Assembly: GCA_963934855.1 (NCBI GenBank)
Contig: CAWWAC010000012.1
Coordinates: forward strand, 1-48,328
Direction of reading: 5' to 3'
Length of the DNA: 48,328 bases
Source of the DNA: MAG-120531 sp963934855
Lineage (GTDB): Bacteria > Bacteroidota > Bacteroidia > Flavobacteriales > Flavobacteriaceae
Shown: positions 17,767 through 26,324 of the stretch, piece after piece
How the letters are laid out: each line of letters opens with the position of its first letter
How positions within the stretch are numbered: position 1 is the stretch's first letter
Position numbers and translations under genes: made by a program
Notes under the pieces: generated by a model
Told to the model about the DNA's origin: nothing
The model's input: only the letters and a program-made list of their open reading frames with translations
Databases searched by the model: none

Positions 17767-17788
17767 ACTTTTTCCTTTTATAATAATT

Positions 17789-18571
17789 CTATTTTAAGAG
17801 CTCTCTTTTATAATGGGCTCTTAGGGTGCTAAGCATATGGGCAAAACTGGGCTTTTTGGCCACCGCGTAATTAGCTGTGTGAGCCGCTACTGCCTCTGCG
17901 GTAGTAGGGCCAATAGCCACTACAAAGGCGCTGCCAATAAGGTTTTTATCAGTAAAGGCTTTTACCCCACTTGGACTGTAAAAAAACAGCACATCAAAGG
18001 CGGTGTCAAAGGCATTACTCACTCCCTGGCTCTTGTAAATGACAAGGGTGTGCAAGGGGGTGTTAGCGGCTCTAAAAGTGTCTGGAATAACAGGCAAATG
18101 CTGGTCTCCACAGAAATAATACAGGGGGCTGCTTAAAAGGTCTAAGCCATCTTTAGTTTGTATGGAGCCACTTGTATCTGCTTGGCTGGCTTGCGCTGCT
18201 ACATTCAAATTTTGGCGGGTCAATTTTGGTTTTATGGCCAGTGAAAACAGTCTGTTAACCAGAGCCAAAGCCGTATCTGCAACTGCTATTACATTAATTC
18301 CTTTCTTTCTAAGCCGCTGCGCAGAGCGTTCTCCCACACAGAAAACCCCTTCTAAAATAGGAAGAGCCGTACTTAAATGCTGATGCTCCAAAAAAGACTG
18401 CACCGCATTTTGGCTGGTAAAAATAGCCTGAAAAGGGACTGCTGGCATTTCAAAAGGTAGGGACTGCGCCTTCACTGCGCTGTATGACTGCACTGCAAAA
18501 CCAGCTGCAAGCAAGCGAGAACGCTGGGCTGGCTGCAAGGCTTTTGTGCTGAGTAATTTTGGAGTGCTCAT
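17789..18571 (-). CDS. hemD: Uroporphyrinogen-III synthase
   Basis: Cyclises hydroxymethylbilane to uroporphyrinogen III with inversion of ring D. At 260 residues it shows the low-conservation two-domain HemD pattern: FTSQNAVQSF and FCVGERSAQRLRKKG in domain 1, and FYSPSGVKAFTDKN plus AIGPTTAEAVAAH in domain 2. Assignment rests on these motifs and on the place between hemC and hemE. A stretch near residues 120-140 (AAQASQADTSGSIQTKDGLD) looks like a loosely conserved linker insert. Confidence 0.9.
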   Translation of the reverse strand: MSTPKLLSTKALQPAQRSRLLAAGFAVQSYSAVKAQSLPFEMPAVPFQAIFTSQNAVQSFLEHQHLSTALPILEGVFCVGERSAQRLRKKGINVIAVADTALALVNRLFSLAIKPKLTRQNLNVAAQASQADTSGSIQTKDGLDLLSSPLYYFCGDQHLPVIPDTFRAANTPLHTLVIYKSQGVSNAFDTAFDVLFFYSPSGVKAFTDKNLIGSAFVVAIGPTTAEAVAAHTANYAVAKKPSFAHMLSTLRAHYKRELLK

Positions 18572-18592
18572 TTTAATTTTATGTCTTAGTGG

Positions 18593-19507
18593 TTATCCTG
18601 CCAATGTTTTTTTAATGGTGGCCATTAACTCTTTGCCCCCACTGTCTAGTATTTTTTGGGCCATTTTTCTTCCGTAAGCTGCGGCCTGGTCTAAAGGCAC
18701 AGAGGTATTGGTTTCTAAATATTGGGTGCCGTCTAGGCTGTGCAGAACTCCCCTAAAATGCAGTTGTTGCTCAGAAATGGTGGCCAGCGCGCCAATGGGC
18801 GCTGTACAGCCCCCTTCTAAGGTGTTTAAGAATTCTCTTTCTATTTGGGTGCAGAGGGCTGTTGGGGCGTGGTTTAACAATAAAAGGTCTGCTAGAAGGG
18901 TCCTGTGGGTGGCATTCGCCACCACCACCATAGCCCCTTGTGCGGGTGCGGGTACCATCCAATCTAAAGTGACAGCGTCTGCAGGCAATATATCTAATCT
19001 TTCCAATCCAGCAGCTGCAAAAATAGCCCCCGCCCAAGGGGCCGACGCTAATTTTTCCATACGGGTGTGGACGTTTCCTCTAATGTCTACTATCTTGTGG
19101 GTGGGGTATTTGGCCAACCACTGAGCTTTGCGCCTAAGGCTGCTAGTGGCTATCTGAAGCCCCGCAGTAGTTAGGTCCATGTTTTTATGTAATAAAACAT
19201 CTGTACTACTGCCCCTTTCTAGGACAGCAGCAGGGACCAACCCTTTGGCTAAAACTGTAGGCACATCTTTATATGAATGTACGGCCAAGTCTATTTTTTC
19301 TTCTAAAAGCGCTATATCTAAGGTTTTTGTAAAAATACCTGAAACGCCTAATTCATAGAGGGGTTTATCTAAATTTAAATCCCCTAAAGACTTTACTGGA
19401 TGTAATTCGCTGGCAATTCCATGCGCTTTTAAAAGCTGCTGAACACTTTGGGCCTGCCACATAGCTAGGGCAGAATCTCTAGTGCCTATGCGCAGCATCC
19501 TAGCCAT
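18593..19507 (-). CDS. hemC: Hydroxymethylbilane synthase (porphobilinogen deaminase)
   Basis: Polymerises four porphobilinogens into hydroxymethylbilane. The dipyrromethane cofactor cysteine is Cys234 in LEGGCTAPIGA, the catalytic Asp lies in HSYKDVPT (Asp81), and the arginine pair is in TSSLRRKAQW. The 304-residue length is typical. The start codon lies within the last eight bases of hemA, indicating coupled translation. Of the two nearby ATGs (codons 1 and 4), the first is used here; either is possible. Confidence 0.96.
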   Translation of the reverse strand: MARMLRIGTRDSALAMWQAQSVQQLLKAHGIASELHPVKSLGDLNLDKPLYELGVSGIFTKTLDIALLEEKIDLAVHSYKDVPTVLAKGLVPAAVLERGSSTDVLLHKNMDLTTAGLQIATSSLRRKAQWLAKYPTHKIVDIRGNVHTRMEKLASAPWAGAIFAAAGLERLDILPADAVTLDWMVPAPAQGAMVVVANATHRTLLADLLLLNHAPTALCTQIEREFLNTLEGGCTAPIGALATISEQQLHFRGVLHSLDGTQYLETNTSVPLDQAAAYGRKMAQKILDSGGKELMATIKKTLAG

Positions 19508-20759
19508 GTACCTCTGCTTTTAGTTGGAACACTGCTTCTATAAGGGCCACGCTTTGTTCTGGTTGGTCTTGCACCTCTTTAAGGTGTTCTGCAAACTGCT
19601 TGGTGATTTTTTGAATCATGCGGTCTGTCATTTTCTGGGCAGCAGCAGCGTCAAAATCTGTGGTTTTCTTAAGCATGAAATCCAGTTCTTCTGCCTGCAT
19701 GGTTTTGAGTTTATTTTTTAAAGCCTTAATGACAGGAGAAAATTTTCTAGTCTCCAACCAGGCGTAAAATTCCGACTCTATTTGATGAATAATTTCAAGG
19801 GCCGCAGGAATATGAGCGCGGCGTTTTTCTAAAGTGCCGTCTGTAATTTGAGAGAGCTCATCTAAGTGAACCAAGGTCACATTTTCTAAGTCTGCCACAT
19901 CTGCTGCTACATTTTTAGGAATGGAAAGATCTAAAATAAGCAAGGGACGCTTGTGATGAATAAGGGCCTTAGACACGGTGGGCTTTTGGGCCCCAGTGGC
20001 CACTACTAAAATATCTGCCTTTCTAATTTCTGAGGGCAGGTCTCCGTAATCTTTTACTAGTACATTAAATTTTCTGGCGATTTTTTCTGCCGTATCCTTG
20101 GTGCGATTTATGATAGTAATATGAGGGTTTTTGGTGTGTTTTATAAGATTCTCACAGGTATTACGCCCAATTTTTCCAGTTCCAAACAAAAGAATGTTCT
20201 TATTTGATACTTCTGGCACCTGCTTTAAAATATATTGTACAGAGGCAAATGCTACTGAGGTAGCGCCTGTAGATATTTCTGTTTCGTTTTTAATTCGCTT
20301 GCTAGCCTGAATGACTGCGTTACACAAGCGCTCTAGAAAAGGATTGGCCAAACCGAGTTTCTTAGAGTTTGTAAAGCCTTTTTTTATTTGGGCAATGATC
20401 TCAAAATCACCTAAAATTTGACTGTCTAATCCTGTCCCCACTCTAAAAAGGTGGTGTATGGCTTCTTTATTTTCATGAATATAAGCCACTTCCTGGAAAT
20501 CAGCTACACTCCCTTGCGTCACTTTACATAGAAGGGCAATTAGGGTAAAAGCGTCCTGCGAAAATCCATATAATTCAGTTCTGTTACAGGTACTCACTAC
20601 TATTAATCCATCTAAGCCTTGTGTTTTGGCTGCTACTAAAATCTGATCTACGGCAGCCGCCTGTAAGCTAAACAAGCCTCTAGTAGTAGCGTCTGCCTTT
20701 TGGTAGTTTAAACCAACACAGAAAAAAGATTGATGTTTTGAAATATGGTAGTCCTTCAT
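19500..20759 (-). CDS. hemA: Glutamyl-tRNA reductase
   Basis: Reduces glutamyl-tRNA to glutamate-1-semialdehyde, the first and usually rate-controlling step of C5 heme synthesis. The catalytic cysteine is Cys58 in VVSTCNRTELYG. The family blocks GLDSQILGDFEIIAQIKK, GATSVAFASVQY and the NADPH-binding LLFGTGKIGRNTCENL follow, then the C-terminal dimerisation helices. The start is the ATG at 20759 (MKDYHISKHQ), giving 419 aa. An in-frame GTG 15 codons upstream is less family-like. It is the first heme gene of the operon and divergent from the AraC regulator. Confidence 0.96.
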   Translation of the reverse strand: MKDYHISKHQSFFCVGLNYQKADATTRGLFSLQAAAVDQILVAAKTQGLDGLIVVSTCNRTELYGFSQDAFTLIALLCKVTQGSVADFQEVAYIHENKEAIHHLFRVGTGLDSQILGDFEIIAQIKKGFTNSKKLGLANPFLERLCNAVIQASKRIKNETEISTGATSVAFASVQYILKQVPEVSNKNILLFGTGKIGRNTCENLIKHTKNPHITIINRTKDTAEKIARKFNVLVKDYGDLPSEIRKADILVVATGAQKPTVSKALIHHKRPLLILDLSIPKNVAADVADLENVTLVHLDELSQITDGTLEKRRAHIPAALEIIHQIESEFYAWLETRKFSPVIKALKNKLKTMQAEELDFMLKKTTDFDAAAAQKMTDRMIQKITKQFAEHLKEVQDQPEQSVALIEAVFQLKAEVHG

Positions 20760-20764
20760 TTGCT

Positions 20765-20875
20765 TTAAAATAGCATTGAAATTGGGGTACAAAAATAGGC
20801 CCACAATAAAGATAAAAATAACGCTAGAAGAACTAATAGTATCGCAAATAGAATTTTTAAGAAATTTTTAAGCAT
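20765..20875 (-). CDS. Possible 36-residue single-pass membrane microprotein upstream of hemA
   Basis: On the minus strand an ATG at 20875 opens 36 codons ending in TAA five bases before the hemA ATG. The product starts MLKNFLKILFAILLVLLALF and ends AYFCTPISMLF. It has three lysines at the N-terminus followed by about 25 hydrophobic residues, the pattern of a small inner-membrane protein or uncleaved signal. It is in a different frame from hemA. Against it: AT-rich DNA easily gives hydrophobic frames, and a -7-like box (20790-20797) inside it may be the real hemA promoter. I do not recognise a family. Confidence 0.35.
   Translation of the reverse strand: MLKNFLKILFAILLVLLALFLSLLWAYFCTPISMLF
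20790..20797 (-). promoter_or_regulatory. Candidate -7 box for hemA
   Basis: TATTTTTG on the minus strand fits TAnnTTTG and lies 30 bases before the hemA ATG. If used, the leader would be short and would exclude the upstream small frame. No -33 TTG is found at the usual distance. Confidence 0.35.
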
Positions 20876-20892
20876 AAAAGCTTCTAGTTTCT

Positions 20893-20900
20893 TATTTTTG
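20893..20900 (+). promoter_or_regulatory. Candidate -7 box for the AraC-family gene
   Basis: TATTTTTG fits TAnnTTTG and lies about 73 bases before the regulator ATG. Transcription from it would pass through the 31-bp palindrome, placing that site in the leader as an operator or an RNA hairpin. Confidence 0.4.
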
Positions 20901-20924
20901 TTGGGCTTAGCCGTGTTTCTATAT

Positions 20925-20955
20925 CATTCTATTTAGAATAATTCTAAATAGAATG
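20925..20955. promoter_or_regulatory. Perfect 31-bp palindrome with iron-control-element core between hemA and araC
   Basis: Two 15-base arms, CATTCTATTTAGAAT and ATTCTAAATAGAATG, are separated by one base and are exact reverse complements. The centre (20932-20948) reads TTTAGAA-TAA-TTCTAAA, identical to the consensus of the iron control element bound by Irr, a Fur-family protein of Alphaproteobacteria. Each arm is itself an inverted repeat (ATTCTA-TT-TAGAAT and ATTCTA-AA-TAGAAT), so two dimers could bind side by side. It lies between divergent hemA and the AraC gene, so it could control either or both. Confidence 0.75.
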
Positions 20956-20973
20956 GCAAATAAATAATCTCTT

Positions 20974-21873
20974 ATGGAAGACAAAAATAACGCCTTAAGT
21001 CCCTTTGAAGAAATCTATATAGAAGAAGGATTTTATGTACTTAAAATTCAGAATAACAGTCCTTTGCCAATGCGTTTAAGCAAAGAGATTGACAGCTCTT
21101 ATATTCAATTTCACTTCTGTTTAAAAGGCAGCGCAGATTTTCTTTTTAACGAAGACTCCTACTCACTTCCAGTTTCAGAGGAACAGTCATTACTTTTATA
21201 CAATACCCAAAAAGACCTCCCCTTAAACTTACACTTACACCCCAATGCTTGGTTGTTTTCTGTGGTCATGACTCTTAGAAAATTTCATACCCTGTTTTCT
21301 AAAGAGGCACATATAATTCCTTTTTTAAGCCAGGAAAACAAAGATCAAAAATACTACGCACAAGAGGCGGTGTCTCCTTCTATTGCGGTAATCATTAGCC
21401 AACTCATGAATTTTAGCATGCATCCAAGCATAAAAGAGTTGTACACAAAAGCCAAAGTGTATGAACTTATGGCTTTGTATTTTAACAGATCTGAAGAGGC
21501 AGACACAGCCCAATGCCCTTTTTTAGTAGATGAAGAAAATGTAAAACGCATTAGAAAAGCCAAAGAAATTGTAATTGCCCGCATGGCAGAACCACCAAGC
21601 CTTCAAGAATTAGCAGATGAGATTGGTTTGAGCCTCAGAAAATTAAAAGAGGGCTTTAAGCAAGTCTATGGAGACTCCGTCTATAGCTTTCTCTTTGACT
21701 ATAAAATGGAATACGGACGCAAACTACTAGTAAGCGGTGCCTATAATGTAAATGAGGTAGGCCTAAAAATTGGCTATAGCACCGCCAGCCATTATATTGC
21801 TGCCTTTAGAAAAAAATACGGCACCACACCTAAAAAATACCTCACAGCAGCTACGGCTAATAATATTTCATAA
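20974..21873 (+). CDS. AraC-family transcriptional regulator divergent from hemA
   Basis: DNA-binding regulator. The C-terminal 95 residues form the two AraC helix-turn-helix units: LQELADEIGLSLRKLKEGFK with GDSVYSFLFDYKMEYGRKLL, then VNEVGLKIGYSTASHYIAAF with KKYGTTPKKYL. The N-terminal 190 residues are a poorly conserved sensor or dimerisation domain (QFHFCLKGSADFLFNEDSY). Length 299 aa. The divergent position next to hemA suggests control of the heme operon or of the downstream genes; the effector is unknown. A 31-bp palindrome lies just before the start. Confidence 0.92.
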   Translation: MEDKNNALSPFEEIYIEEGFYVLKIQNNSPLPMRLSKEIDSSYIQFHFCLKGSADFLFNEDSYSLPVSEEQSLLLYNTQKDLPLNLHLHPNAWLFSVVMTLRKFHTLFSKEAHIIPFLSQENKDQKYYAQEAVSPSIAVIISQLMNFSMHPSIKELYTKAKVYELMALYFNRSEEADTAQCPFLVDEENVKRIRKAKEIVIARMAEPPSLQELADEIGLSLRKLKEGFKQVYGDSVYSFLFDYKMEYGRKLLVSGAYNVNEVGLKIGYSTASHYIAAFRKKYGTTPKKYLTAATANNIS

Positions 21874-21928
21874 AGACACCATAGCCTGGCTACAAAAACA
21901 CCGGTACCAGGGTAATAAAAACCGAAAA

Positions 21929-22687
21929 ATGAGACAAAAAATACTTTTATACGCCAGCAGAACCCTATGGGCAAGTATCTTTTTACTAGGAAGCATTGCG
22001 GGCCACGCCCAAGACCCATCCCCCGCTCCAGAGCAGGTCTTAGTCTTTACCAAAACAAACGGCTACCGCCACAGCGCCATTGAAGCAGGGGTAAAAGCGA
22101 TTAAAAAGTTAGGCGAAGAACACCACTTTGAGGTCACCCAAACAGAAGACGCTTTCTCTTTTCATCCAGATAACTTAAAGAAATACCAATTGGTATTGTT
22201 TTTGAATACTACAGAAAATATACTTGATAAACAGGAACAAAAAGCCTTTGAAGACTACATTTCTAAAGGGGGGAATTATCTGGGTATTCACGCCGCTGCA
22301 GACACTGAGTATGAGTGGCCTTGGTATAATAAATTAGTAGGCGCCTATTTTGAAAGCCACCCAAATGACCCCAACGTAAAAGAGGCTGTAGTAAGCTTAG
22401 TAAATAAAAACCACCCCGCTACGGCTCATTTAAAATCCAAATGGACCCGCACAGATGAGTGGTACAACTACAAAAACATACAGCCCCACATTAAAGTGCT
22501 GTTAAACTTAGAGGAAAGCAGCTACCAAGGGGGCACCAACGGCGCCGCTCATCCTATTGCCTGGTATCACGAAACCTTAGGAGGTAGGGCTTTTTACACC
22601 GGCGGCGGCCATACGGAGGAATCTTATAAAGACCCCCTATTTTTACAACACCTATGGGGTGGAATTGCTTATTGTTTAAAGAGATAA
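21929..22687 (+). CDS. Secreted ThuA-like domain protein
   Basis: A 252-residue exported protein of the ThuA family, which has a class I glutamine-amidotransferase-like fold and is linked to sugar utilisation in other bacteria. The start is the ATG of MRQKILLYASRT. A signal peptide ends at GHAQ (about residue 28). Family blocks are VLVFTKTNGYRHSAIEAG, LGIHAAADTEYEWPWYNKLVG, FESHPNDPNV, TDEWYNYK, PIAWYHETLGGRAFYTGGGH and the C-terminal LWGGIAYCL. An upstream in-frame extension overlapping the AraC gene lacks a signal peptide at its front and is rejected. It is 55 bases after the regulator and may share its transcript. The exact reaction is unknown. Confidence 0.9.
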   Translation: MRQKILLYASRTLWASIFLLGSIAGHAQDPSPAPEQVLVFTKTNGYRHSAIEAGVKAIKKLGEEHHFEVTQTEDAFSFHPDNLKKYQLVLFLNTTENILDKQEQKAFEDYISKGGNYLGIHAAADTEYEWPWYNKLVGAYFESHPNDPNVKEAVVSLVNKNHPATAHLKSKWTRTDEWYNYKNIQPHIKVLLNLEESSYQGGTNGAAHPIAWYHETLGGRAFYTGGGHTEESYKDPLFLQHLWGGIAYCLKR

Positions 22688-22761
22688 TAGCCCCTTGCTT
22701 TAAACAAAAAACTGACTGTTAATTTTTCTAACTCTAAATTGGGCATTATGCCTCATTAAAG

Positions 22762-22793
22762 TTTGGCTAAAATACTTTCCTAAGGTATCTTTG
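22762..22793 (+). promoter_or_regulatory. Promoter of the sdhCAB operon
   Basis: A -33 element TTTG (22762-22765) and a -7 element TATCTTTG (22786-22793) are 20 bases apart and match the Bacteroidota promoter TTTG-N19-21-TAnnTTTG. The -7 box ends 19 bases before the sdhC ATG. This is the clearest full promoter in the window. Confidence 0.75.
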
Positions 22794-22812
22794 TCTGTAA
22801 AATTTTAAGAAC

Positions 22813-23481
22813 ATGAGTGGAACACCTTCATCATCCATTGCTAGAAAAATCATTATGGCCCTTTCGGGCTTGTTTTTAGTCCTTTTCTTAGGCCAGCACT
22901 TTGCCATTAATATCACCTCTGTGATTGCCCCAGACACTTTTAACACCTGGTCTCATTTTATGGGCTATAACCCGCTGGTACAATACGCACTCCAACCAGT
23001 GCTTATTGGAGGGGTGATTGTGCACTTTGTCATGGGATTTGTCCTGGAAATTCAGAATAATAGGGCCAGAGGAGTTAGTTATGTGAAATATAATGGAGGC
23101 GCTAACGCCTCTTGGATTTCTAGAAATATGATTATTTCTGGCGGGGTAGTATTGGCTTTCTTATTCATGCATATGTATGATTTTTGGTTGCATGAAATGG
23201 TTTACAAATACGTAGAAAACAGCCCAGAAGACGCTACTCGATACTATGCAGAAACAGTAGAAAAATTTCATTCTCCTGTAAAAACAATCTTGTATGTCAT
23301 CTCTTTTGGCTTACTAGCCCTGCACTTATTGCACGGTTTTGCTTCTTCCTTCCAAACTATGGGGGTCAACAACAAATACAGCCCAGCCATTAAAGCATTC
23401 ACAAAAGTATACGCAGTGGCCATCCCTTTGGGGTTTGCCTTTATTGCGGTATACCATCATTTAAACCCTATAACGCAATAG
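22813..23481 (+). CDS. sdhC: Succinate dehydrogenase cytochrome b subunit
   Basis: Membrane anchor of complex II that passes electrons between the Fe-S chain and menaquinone. At 222 aa with five predicted membrane helices it is the single large B-type anchor carrying two hemes. Helix-borne histidines suited to heme ligation are H29, H71, H120 and H171 or H174. It opens MSGTPSSSIARKIIMALSGL, typical of Bacteroidota. It is followed by sdhA after four bases. Confidence 0.95.
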   Translation: MSGTPSSSIARKIIMALSGLFLVLFLGQHFAINITSVIAPDTFNTWSHFMGYNPLVQYALQPVLIGGVIVHFVMGFVLEIQNNRARGVSYVKYNGGANASWISRNMIISGGVVLAFLFMHMYDFWLHEMVYKYVENSPEDATRYYAETVEKFHSPVKTILYVISFGLLALHLLHGFASSFQTMGVNNKYSPAIKAFTKVYAVAIPLGFAFIAVYHHLNPITQ

Positions 23482-23485
23482 TCTT

Positions 23486-25489
23486 ATGAGTGTACTTGAT
23501 TCAAAAGTGCCTAAAGGTCCTATAGACCAAAAATGGACGGCACACAAAAACAAGATTAACCTAGTAAATCCAGCCAATAAACGCAAAATAGACGTGATTG
23601 TTGTAGGAACTGGTTTGGCTGGTGGCGCGGCAGCGGCATCGCTTGCAGAGCTAGGCTATAACGTGAAAACTTTTTGCTACCAAGATTCTCCAAGAAGGGC
23701 GCATTCTATTGCAGCACAAGGGGGAATTAACGCCTCTAAAAACTACCAAGGAGATGGAGATTCTAACTACCGCTTGTTTCATGACACAGTAAAAGGAGGG
23801 GACTACCGCTCTAGAGAAGCCAACGTATACCGATTGGCAGAAGTTTCTGGAAATATTATTGACCAATGTGTGGCACAAGGAGTTCCTTTTGCTAGAGAAT
23901 ACGGAGGTCAATTAGACAACCGTTCTTTTGGGGGGGTGCTTGTTTCTAGAACTTTCTACGCCAAAGGACAAACAGGACAACAGTTGCTTTTAGGAGCGTA
24001 CTCTGCCATGAACCGCCAGATTAACCGGGGTAAAATAATCCCCTATAACCGCCACGAAATGCTAGATTTAGTGTTAGTAGATGGGAAGGCAAGGGGAATT
24101 ATTGCAAGGGACTTAGTGACTGGTGCTATTGAACGACACTCTGCCCATGCAGTAATACTGGCGTCTGGTGGCTACGGAAACGTGTTCTACTTATCTACCA
24201 ATGCTATGGGTTCTAATGTAATGGCCGCATGGCGCGCCCACAGAAGAGGCGCCTATTTTGCCAACCCATGTTTTACACAAATTCACCCTACCTGTATTCC
24301 TGTCTCAGGAGACCACCAATCTAAGCTTACCCTCATGTCTGAATCTCTTAGGAATGACGGACGTATATGGGTGCCTGGAAAAGAGGCGGATGCTACTGCT
24401 ATTAGAGAAGGAAAATTAAAACCAACTGCTATTGTAGAGGCAGACAGAGATTACTTTCTAGAGCGTCGCTACCCTGCTTTTGGAAACCTAGTACCCAGAG
24501 ATGTGGCTTCTAGGGCTGCCAAAGAGCGTTGCGATGCTGGCTTTGGAGTCAATAAAACGGGAGAAGCAGTATACCTAGACTTTGATGCAGCCATTATGCG
24601 TTATGGAAAAGAAAAAGCCTTAATTTCTGGGCAGAAAGAGGCCACAGATACTGAAATAAGAACCTTAGGAGAAGAAATTATTGCTGCTAAATACGGCAAT
24701 CTTTTCCAAATGTATGAGAAAATTGTAGATGAAAATCCCTACAAAACACCTATGATGATTTATCCTGCTGTACATTATACCATGGGAGGTCTATGGGTAG
24801 ATTACAACTTACAAACTACCATTCCTGGTTGCTTTGCTGCAGGGGAAGCTAACTTTAGTGACCACGGAGCCAACCGCCTAGGAGCATCGGCTCTCATGCA
24901 AGGACTGGCAGACGGGTACTTTGTACTCCCTTCTACCGTTGGAAATTATTTGGCAGATGATATTGGAACGGGTGCTATTCCTACAGACAGTCCAGAATTT
25001 GAGGCCGCAGAAAAAGAAGTGACAGACAGACTTACTAAGCTTACAAGCGGTAAAGGTTTACACTCTGTAGATTATTACCACAAGAAATTAGGAAAGATCA
25101 TGTGGAACAAATGCGGAATGTCTAGAAATGTAAAGGAGCTCAATGAGGCCATTGAAGAGATAGCCGCCTTGAGAGCAGATTTCTGGGAGAATGTAAAAGT
25201 CCCTGGAGACACTAATACCAAGAACCAAGAACTAGAGAAAGCAGGACGTGTATCAGACTTCTTAGAATTAGGAGAATTGTTTGCTAAAGACGCCCTTGCT
25301 AGAAATGAGTCTTGTGGAGGCCACTTTAGAGAAGAATACCAAACACCTGAAGGGGAGGCCCTAAGAGACGACGAAAACTTTAAGTTTGTGTCTGCCTGGG
25401 AGTACAAAGGAGCCCCTAAAGACGCCGTACTTCACAAAGAAGAATTGATATACGAGCACATTGAATTAAAGACAAGAAGCTACAAATAA
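23486..25489 (+). CDS. sdhA: Succinate dehydrogenase flavoprotein subunit
   Basis: Oxidises succinate to fumarate with covalent FAD. The 667-residue protein has the dinucleotide-binding VVGTGLAGGAAAASLAELG near 40-58 and the FAD-linking histidine in RRAHSIAAQGG (His73). Substrate and catalytic segments include GVPFAREYGGQLDNR, PRDVASRAAKERC and YTMGGLWVDY, and the FAD-binding GEANFSDHGANRLGASAL follows. Length is typical of the Bacteroidota/epsilon-type complex II with a diheme anchor. It is cotranscribed between sdhC and sdhB. Confidence 0.97.
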   Translation: MSVLDSKVPKGPIDQKWTAHKNKINLVNPANKRKIDVIVVGTGLAGGAAAASLAELGYNVKTFCYQDSPRRAHSIAAQGGINASKNYQGDGDSNYRLFHDTVKGGDYRSREANVYRLAEVSGNIIDQCVAQGVPFAREYGGQLDNRSFGGVLVSRTFYAKGQTGQQLLLGAYSAMNRQINRGKIIPYNRHEMLDLVLVDGKARGIIARDLVTGAIERHSAHAVILASGGYGNVFYLSTNAMGSNVMAAWRAHRRGAYFANPCFTQIHPTCIPVSGDHQSKLTLMSESLRNDGRIWVPGKEADATAIREGKLKPTAIVEADRDYFLERRYPAFGNLVPRDVASRAAKERCDAGFGVNKTGEAVYLDFDAAIMRYGKEKALISGQKEATDTEIRTLGEEIIAAKYGNLFQMYEKIVDENPYKTPMMIYPAVHYTMGGLWVDYNLQTTIPGCFAAGEANFSDHGANRLGASALMQGLADGYFVLPSTVGNYLADDIGTGAIPTDSPEFEAAEKEVTDRLTKLTSGKGLHSVDYYHKKLGKIMWNKCGMSRNVKELNEAIEEIAALRADFWENVKVPGDTNTKNQELEKAGRVSDFLELGELFAKDALARNESCGGHFREEYQTPEGEALRDDENFKFVSAWEYKGAPKDAVLHKEELIYEHIELKTRSYK

Positions 25490-25497
25490 AAAGAACT

Positions 25498-26244
25498 ATG
25501 AAGCTCACTTTAAAAATTTGGCGACAAAATTCTGCCAACGACAAAGGAAAAATACACACCTATCCTATAGATGGGATTGAGGGAGATATGTCTTTCTTGG
25601 AAATGTTAGACGTCTTAAATGAAGGCCTTATAAATAAGGGAGAAACCCCTGTAGAGTTTGACCATGACTGTAGAGAGGGAATCTGTGGTTCTTGTTCTTT
25701 GCAGATCAATGGAGAGCCGCACGGCCCAGACCGCATGGTCACCAGCTGCCAGCTACATATGCGTAGCTTTAAAGATGGAGATACTATTGTGGTAGAACCC
25801 TTTAGAGCCAAAGCTTTCCCGGTAATTAAAGATTTAATTGTAGACCGCTCTGCCTTTGACCGCATTCAGCAAGCAGGGGGCTATGTCTCAGTAAATACCT
25901 CTGGGAACACCCTAGACGCCAATGCCATTCTAATTAACAAACAAGACGCAGACAGTGCTTTTGCTGCAGCAGCTTGTATTGGTTGTGGCGCTTGTGTAGC
26001 AGCCTGTAAAAACGCCTCTGCCATGCTCTTTACATCTGCAAAAGTGTCTCAGTTTGCACTCCTCCCACAAGGACAAATAGAAGCAGCCACTAGAGTAGAA
26101 AACATGGTGCGCCAAATGGATTTAGAAGGCTTTGGTAACTGTACCAACACTGGAGCCTGTGAAATTGAATGCCCTAAAGGCATTTCATTAGAAAACATTG
26201 CCCGCATGAACCGTGAATTCATAAGCGCCAATATTAAAGGATAG
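25498..26244 (+). CDS. sdhB: Succinate dehydrogenase iron-sulfur subunit
   Basis: Carries the electron wire of complex II. All ligands for three clusters are visible: [2Fe-2S] C58, C63, C66 and C84 (DHDCREGICGSC and VTSCQ); [4Fe-4S] C160, C163, C166 (CIGCGAC); [3Fe-4S] C215 with C221 and C225 (CTNTGACEIEC), and C170 of the shared pattern. At 248 aa it is complete. A strong terminator follows. Confidence 0.97.
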   Translation: MKLTLKIWRQNSANDKGKIHTYPIDGIEGDMSFLEMLDVLNEGLINKGETPVEFDHDCREGICGSCSLQINGEPHGPDRMVTSCQLHMRSFKDGDTIVVEPFRAKAFPVIKDLIVDRSAFDRIQQAGGYVSVNTSGNTLDANAILINKQDADSAFAAAACIGCGACVAACKNASAMLFTSAKVSQFALLPQGQIEAATRVENMVRQMDLEGFGNCTNTGACEIECPKGISLENIARMNREFISANIKG

Positions 26245-26286
26245 ACTTTTAGGAATAGTTTTTTGGCTCCGCCACATACTAATAAC

Positions 26287-26321
26287 AAAACCCCTGAAGC
26301 CCTAGGCTTGGGGTTTTTTTT
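26287..26321. terminator. Bidirectional terminator between sdhB and the convergent CoA-transferase gene
   Basis: The hairpin AAACCCC-TG-AAGCC / GGCTT-G-GGGTTT has a CTA loop, with A and T runs on either side so it can stop transcription from both strands. It lies between convergent genes. Confidence 0.85.
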
Positions 26322-26324
26322 AAT

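Noticed and set aside
18708..19124. 138-codon open frame on the plus strand opposite hemC
   Set aside because: Antisense shadow of a conserved gene with no plausible protein features.
20760..20804. GTG extension of hemA by 15 codons
   Set aside because: HemA relatives begin at MxxYHISKH; the extension overlaps the candidate promoter box and a different small frame.
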